This document shows, one piece after another, positions 7,574 through 10,066 of a stretch of 10,066 nt of DNA. This DNA comes from Tieghemiomyces parasiticus (lineage: Eukaryota > Kickxellomycota > Dimargaritomycetes > Dimargaritales > Dimargaritaceae): NCBI GenBank assembly GCA_027575765.1, contig JANBPT010001359.1, positions 1-10,066 on the forward strand, given 5' to 3'. The notes beneath the pieces are model-generated. The model was not told where the DNA came from, did no database searches, and was given only the letters and a program-made list of their open reading frames with translations. Both the position numbers and the translations under genes were made by a program. Position 1 is the first letter of the stretch. Each line of letters begins with the position of its first letter.

Positions 7574-9405
7574 CTTTCCCTATCATGCACCCCTCCCACC
7601 ATTGGAGAGAAGGAGGAAAAAATCGCGGATATGGAAGTCTCAGCCCAACAATCATCCCCCACCAGCCGCTGACATGCACTGGTGCAAGAAGTTATATGAT
7701 TCATCTAATCGTCGCCCAACAAATGGGTGGAGGAGGGCGGGACGGGGAGATCGTGCTTCAAAGCGTAGAGGGCGCTCTACGCCCGATTCCGAAGCCGCAG
7801 ACGGTAAAAAAAATATTTCCTGCCTCTCCCTCTCCCCATCTCTAGATGGCAGTTTCAATGGCCCAGCTAAAAGGGGGAGAGATTGCCAGACTAGCCAACG
7901 GAGGGCTGTACGAAACGCGCGGACTGTAGAATTCCTGGTATCCACTTGGTCCACGTCTCTCATTGGTACGCCTCCTTGCAAGCTACGGCGCCACCGATTG
8001 GTTGCTGGTCCAGCCTCACGTCTCGCTTATCTACCCACTATCGTGCCGCCGGCCCGCGTGGCATGAGGCGATATCACCCCGTATAGAACCCAAGAGCGGC
8101 CTCATCCCTCCTTGCTGCCCTGTACACGGCCAAGCAGGATTATCCTCCCGCTGTGTACATAATGAGACCAGTATGGTATACTAAAAGTGTTTCACTTCGG
8201 CAGCTACGCCATGCATGTCGGGGACTCTCCTGCATTAACGCCTATGAATAGCCATGCCGGCATACGTCATACAGATGCATCTAAAACATGCTGGATTCAA
8301 CTGGCCATCTCAGACATCGACTTTGCAAATGAAATTTACGCAGGCTTTAATTAACAGGAGGGTAGGGTATAGCTTCAACTATAATCAGGTCATTACGCGC
8401 AGTACTACTTGGTTCCTTACCTCATCATTTGGCCTGCTCTAGGAGCCCCAGCCTACATTTGTGTGGTAGTTGTGCCGATCCGTATTTTGCTTTAGTATTC
8501 CTGAGACTTTGCACTAAGGCATACCACCCAGTCTCGGCATGATGGCCCGTTCAGGTGTTGTGCCCCTAGCCCACCCGCTTCTGTATGGACCGTGACAACC
8601 TCGACCTTAGCCCTTAATATGGCCACACATTGGTCTATTCCGTACGGACATGATTTGGGCCCTGCTGGCGTTAGTGTAATTAGCCCTGTAGGTCGGCAAC
8701 CTTGGATCAGTAATTGTGTAGCCAGGGGATACTGATAAAACCTCTGTATTCTGGATCGAGTATCGATTTTTTTTTCGGTCTGGTAGCCCCAAAGTGGTGG
8801 CTTGGCCTCTTTGCTCATGCTAAACAAGGACAGCAGCTCCTCTTCCCCTTACTACTGTGGTTTTCCCGGTTGCTACTCTCTGTGGATAATTTCTGATTGA
8901 ATCAATGCCCTAAATAGGAACGCCCAGTGCCCACTATCATGAAAAGTGCTAGCTCAAATACGTTGGACCACCAAAGTCTTCCGGAACCAAACCGTAACTC
9001 TGCTTTACTAAAGTTGCTGGAGACCTTGAGCATTTGCAACTATGCACCGGGCCAAAGTAAACGATATAGCAGTTAACAATGGCTGCACCAGTGGGCCCCT
9101 ATAAGACTTTCCCCCCATAACCAGTACCCTGCCAAGACTCCAAGACTTCATTATTGAGAAGGTCATAATAGTCGGATTCCTGGCTATTCCACAATACTAT
9201 TGCGTATTTTCAATCCTTCTTACAGTAGTCCACTTAACACTTCCTCGACAACTTAATTGGCACTCACAAGAAATAGTGGTGGAGGTATGTATAAGGTTGT
9301 CCATAGCGACTCTCCGTTTTCATACCAATTTCTAACCCCAACTGTTTATCTCCGCCAACCGCAGGGTCTGCCAGGTCTAAATATACCACAACCCCTACCA
9401 GAGAA
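7574..9405. other. Long intergenic stretch with no supported gene
   Basis: About 1.8 kb without a convincing coding region on either strand. Open frames here are short, mostly lack a true ATG, and have compositions typical of translated non-coding DNA. No tRNA-like A and B boxes, tandem repeats or long inverted repeats were found apart from the small hairpin at 7763-7782. Poly-A (about 7806) and poly-T (about 8767) runs of eight to nine bases are present. The part nearest 7574 presumably belongs to the CPA2 promoter; the rest shows nothing I can name. Confidence 0.5.
7763..7782. repeat. Short perfect inverted repeat (8-bp arms, 4-base loop)
   Basis: GCGTAGAG and CTCTACGC flank a GGCG loop. 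It lies about 960 bases upstream of the CPA2 ATG, outside the predicted transcript. It could be a dyad protein-binding site or chance; nothing around it shows a purpose. Confidence 0.5.
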
Positions 9406-9414
9406 TATAAAAAA
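9406..9414 (+). promoter_or_regulatory. TATA box of a probable plus-strand gene
   Basis: TATAAAAAA lies in a moderately A/T-rich patch, followed by a pyrimidine-rich stretch (about 9460-9740). No ATG occurs on the plus strand between it and the ATG at 9760, a stretch of 345 bases, as expected for a transcribed leader selected against upstream starts. Confidence 0.45.
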
Positions 9415-9759
9415 GGAGCTCGGGACGGCCTCGACCAGAAACAACCCCTGTATTTATCGTTTTATTCGGCTTTCCCTTATCTTCACGGCGTCCCTTGCCC
9501 TTTCATACCACCCCTTTTCTAGCTCCCTAACTTTCAACCATTTTGACCTGTTGGGCCCCACTTTGGGAACACGTCTTCAAAAAAGCTCCACCTAACATAT
9601 CAACGCGGGCCTGCCCCCCTTCCTGCATTCTTCTCCGTTTTACCACCTACTTTCTTGTATTGCTTGGTAATAAGTAGCACTTTCTACCTCTCCAATAAGT
9701 CTTTCCCGCCTGTCTACTTGTCCAGTTGGTGCCATACGCCATTTGTAAACACCACAACC

Positions 9760-9837
9760 ATGGCGCAATTAATATTCAGTGTGATTCCCGTAGAGGGATT
9801 GGAGCAGTCTATAGAGGCCGTAACTGATGTTAACTAA
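9760..9837 (+). CDS. Candidate start or first exon of a gene of unknown function
   Basis: The ATG at 9760 sits in an excellent context (CACAACC before, G after) and is the first ATG after the TATA box at 9406. The frame reads MAQLIFSVIPVEGLEQSIEA and ends after 25 codons at TAA 9835-9837. Either this is a small peptide gene or the frame continues through an intron. A 54-base intron from GTAACT (9820) to the TAG ending at 9873, with a branch-like TTAACTAA at 9830-9837, would join it in phase to a frame open from 9874 to the stop at 10048-10050. That second part is hydrophilic and Glu/Arg-rich (starts NGRGAESGEETSKG). The donor is not optimal and other acceptors exist. I recognise no domain. 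Confidence 0.33.
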   Translation: MAQLIFSVIPVEGLEQSIEAVTDVN

Positions 9838-10066
9838 AACGGGCAAGTTGGCGCGACACAGTCACAGTGCTAGAATGGCAGAGGAGCAGAAAGTGGCGAA
9901 GAAACAAGCAAGGGCGTAGAGATGCGGGCTGATTCAGATCCCAGGCAGTACGAACGTGTAAGTCGCCAATGTAGAGGGAACCCGGAGGAGCCGTGGCCCA
10001 CTAGGTTTGACATAGCCAGGTCTCCTTGTGCAGTGATACAGTCATTTGGTTAGCCGGCGGATGGAG

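Noticed and set aside
7566..8066. 166-codon plus-strand frame upstream of CPA2
   Set aside because: It begins at TTG, has a low-complexity Arg/Ser/Pro composition and no recognisable motif. It overlaps the region expected to be promoter.
7533..8172. 13-base direct repeat TAATGAGACCAGT at 7533-7545 and 8160-8172
   Set aside because: About one such pair is expected by chance in 10 kb, and the flanks do not match.
8492..8827. 111-codon minus-strand frame
   Set aside because: The listed start is TTG (an ATG lies three codons in). The product matches nothing I recognise, there is no promoter or leader pattern, and one frame of this size is expected by chance.

Overview
The window reads as nuclear DNA of a fungus. 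The main evidence is an intronless, mitochondrially targeted, arginine-type carbamoyl-phosphate synthase large subunit (minus strand, 3220-6801). Its mRNA leader holds a 27-codon upstream ORF (7058-7141, minus) whose C-terminal half closely matches the fungal arginine attenuator peptide. The mitochondrial presequence argues for a filamentous or early-diverging fungus rather than a Saccharomyces-like yeast, but the lineage cannot be fixed from this window.

Layout, left to right. Positions 1-1847 (minus) are a decayed retrotransposon pol segment running off the left edge: reverse transcriptase, RNase H, then an acidic linker. It stays in one reading frame but is broken by five stop codons. Positions 1848-2395 are a non-coding, pyrimidine-rich promoter and leader with an AT-repeat TATA element. 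Positions 2396-3112 (plus) encode an unrecognised protein with a hydrophobic N-terminus. It is convergent with the synthase gene across a 107-base gap. Positions 3220-6801 (minus) are the synthase. Positions 6802 to about 7440 are its long leader, with a 5-codon uORF, the attenuator-like uORF and a possible 85-base intron. A TATA-like element lies at 7468-7474 and a perfect Gcn4/CPC1-type site at 7567-7573. From there to about 9400 I find no supportable gene. At the right end a TATA box (9406-9414), a 345-base leader without ATG, and an ATG in strong context (9760) suggest the start of another plus-strand gene.

The functional core is the synthase and its leader. The enzyme makes carbamoyl phosphate for arginine synthesis. 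The leader combines a general amino acid control site, which would raise transcription under amino acid starvation, with an attenuator-type uORF, which would stall ribosomes when arginine is high. Such attenuators are classically known on the small (glutaminase) subunit gene, CPA1/arg-2. Finding one on the large-subunit gene is the most notable point of this window.
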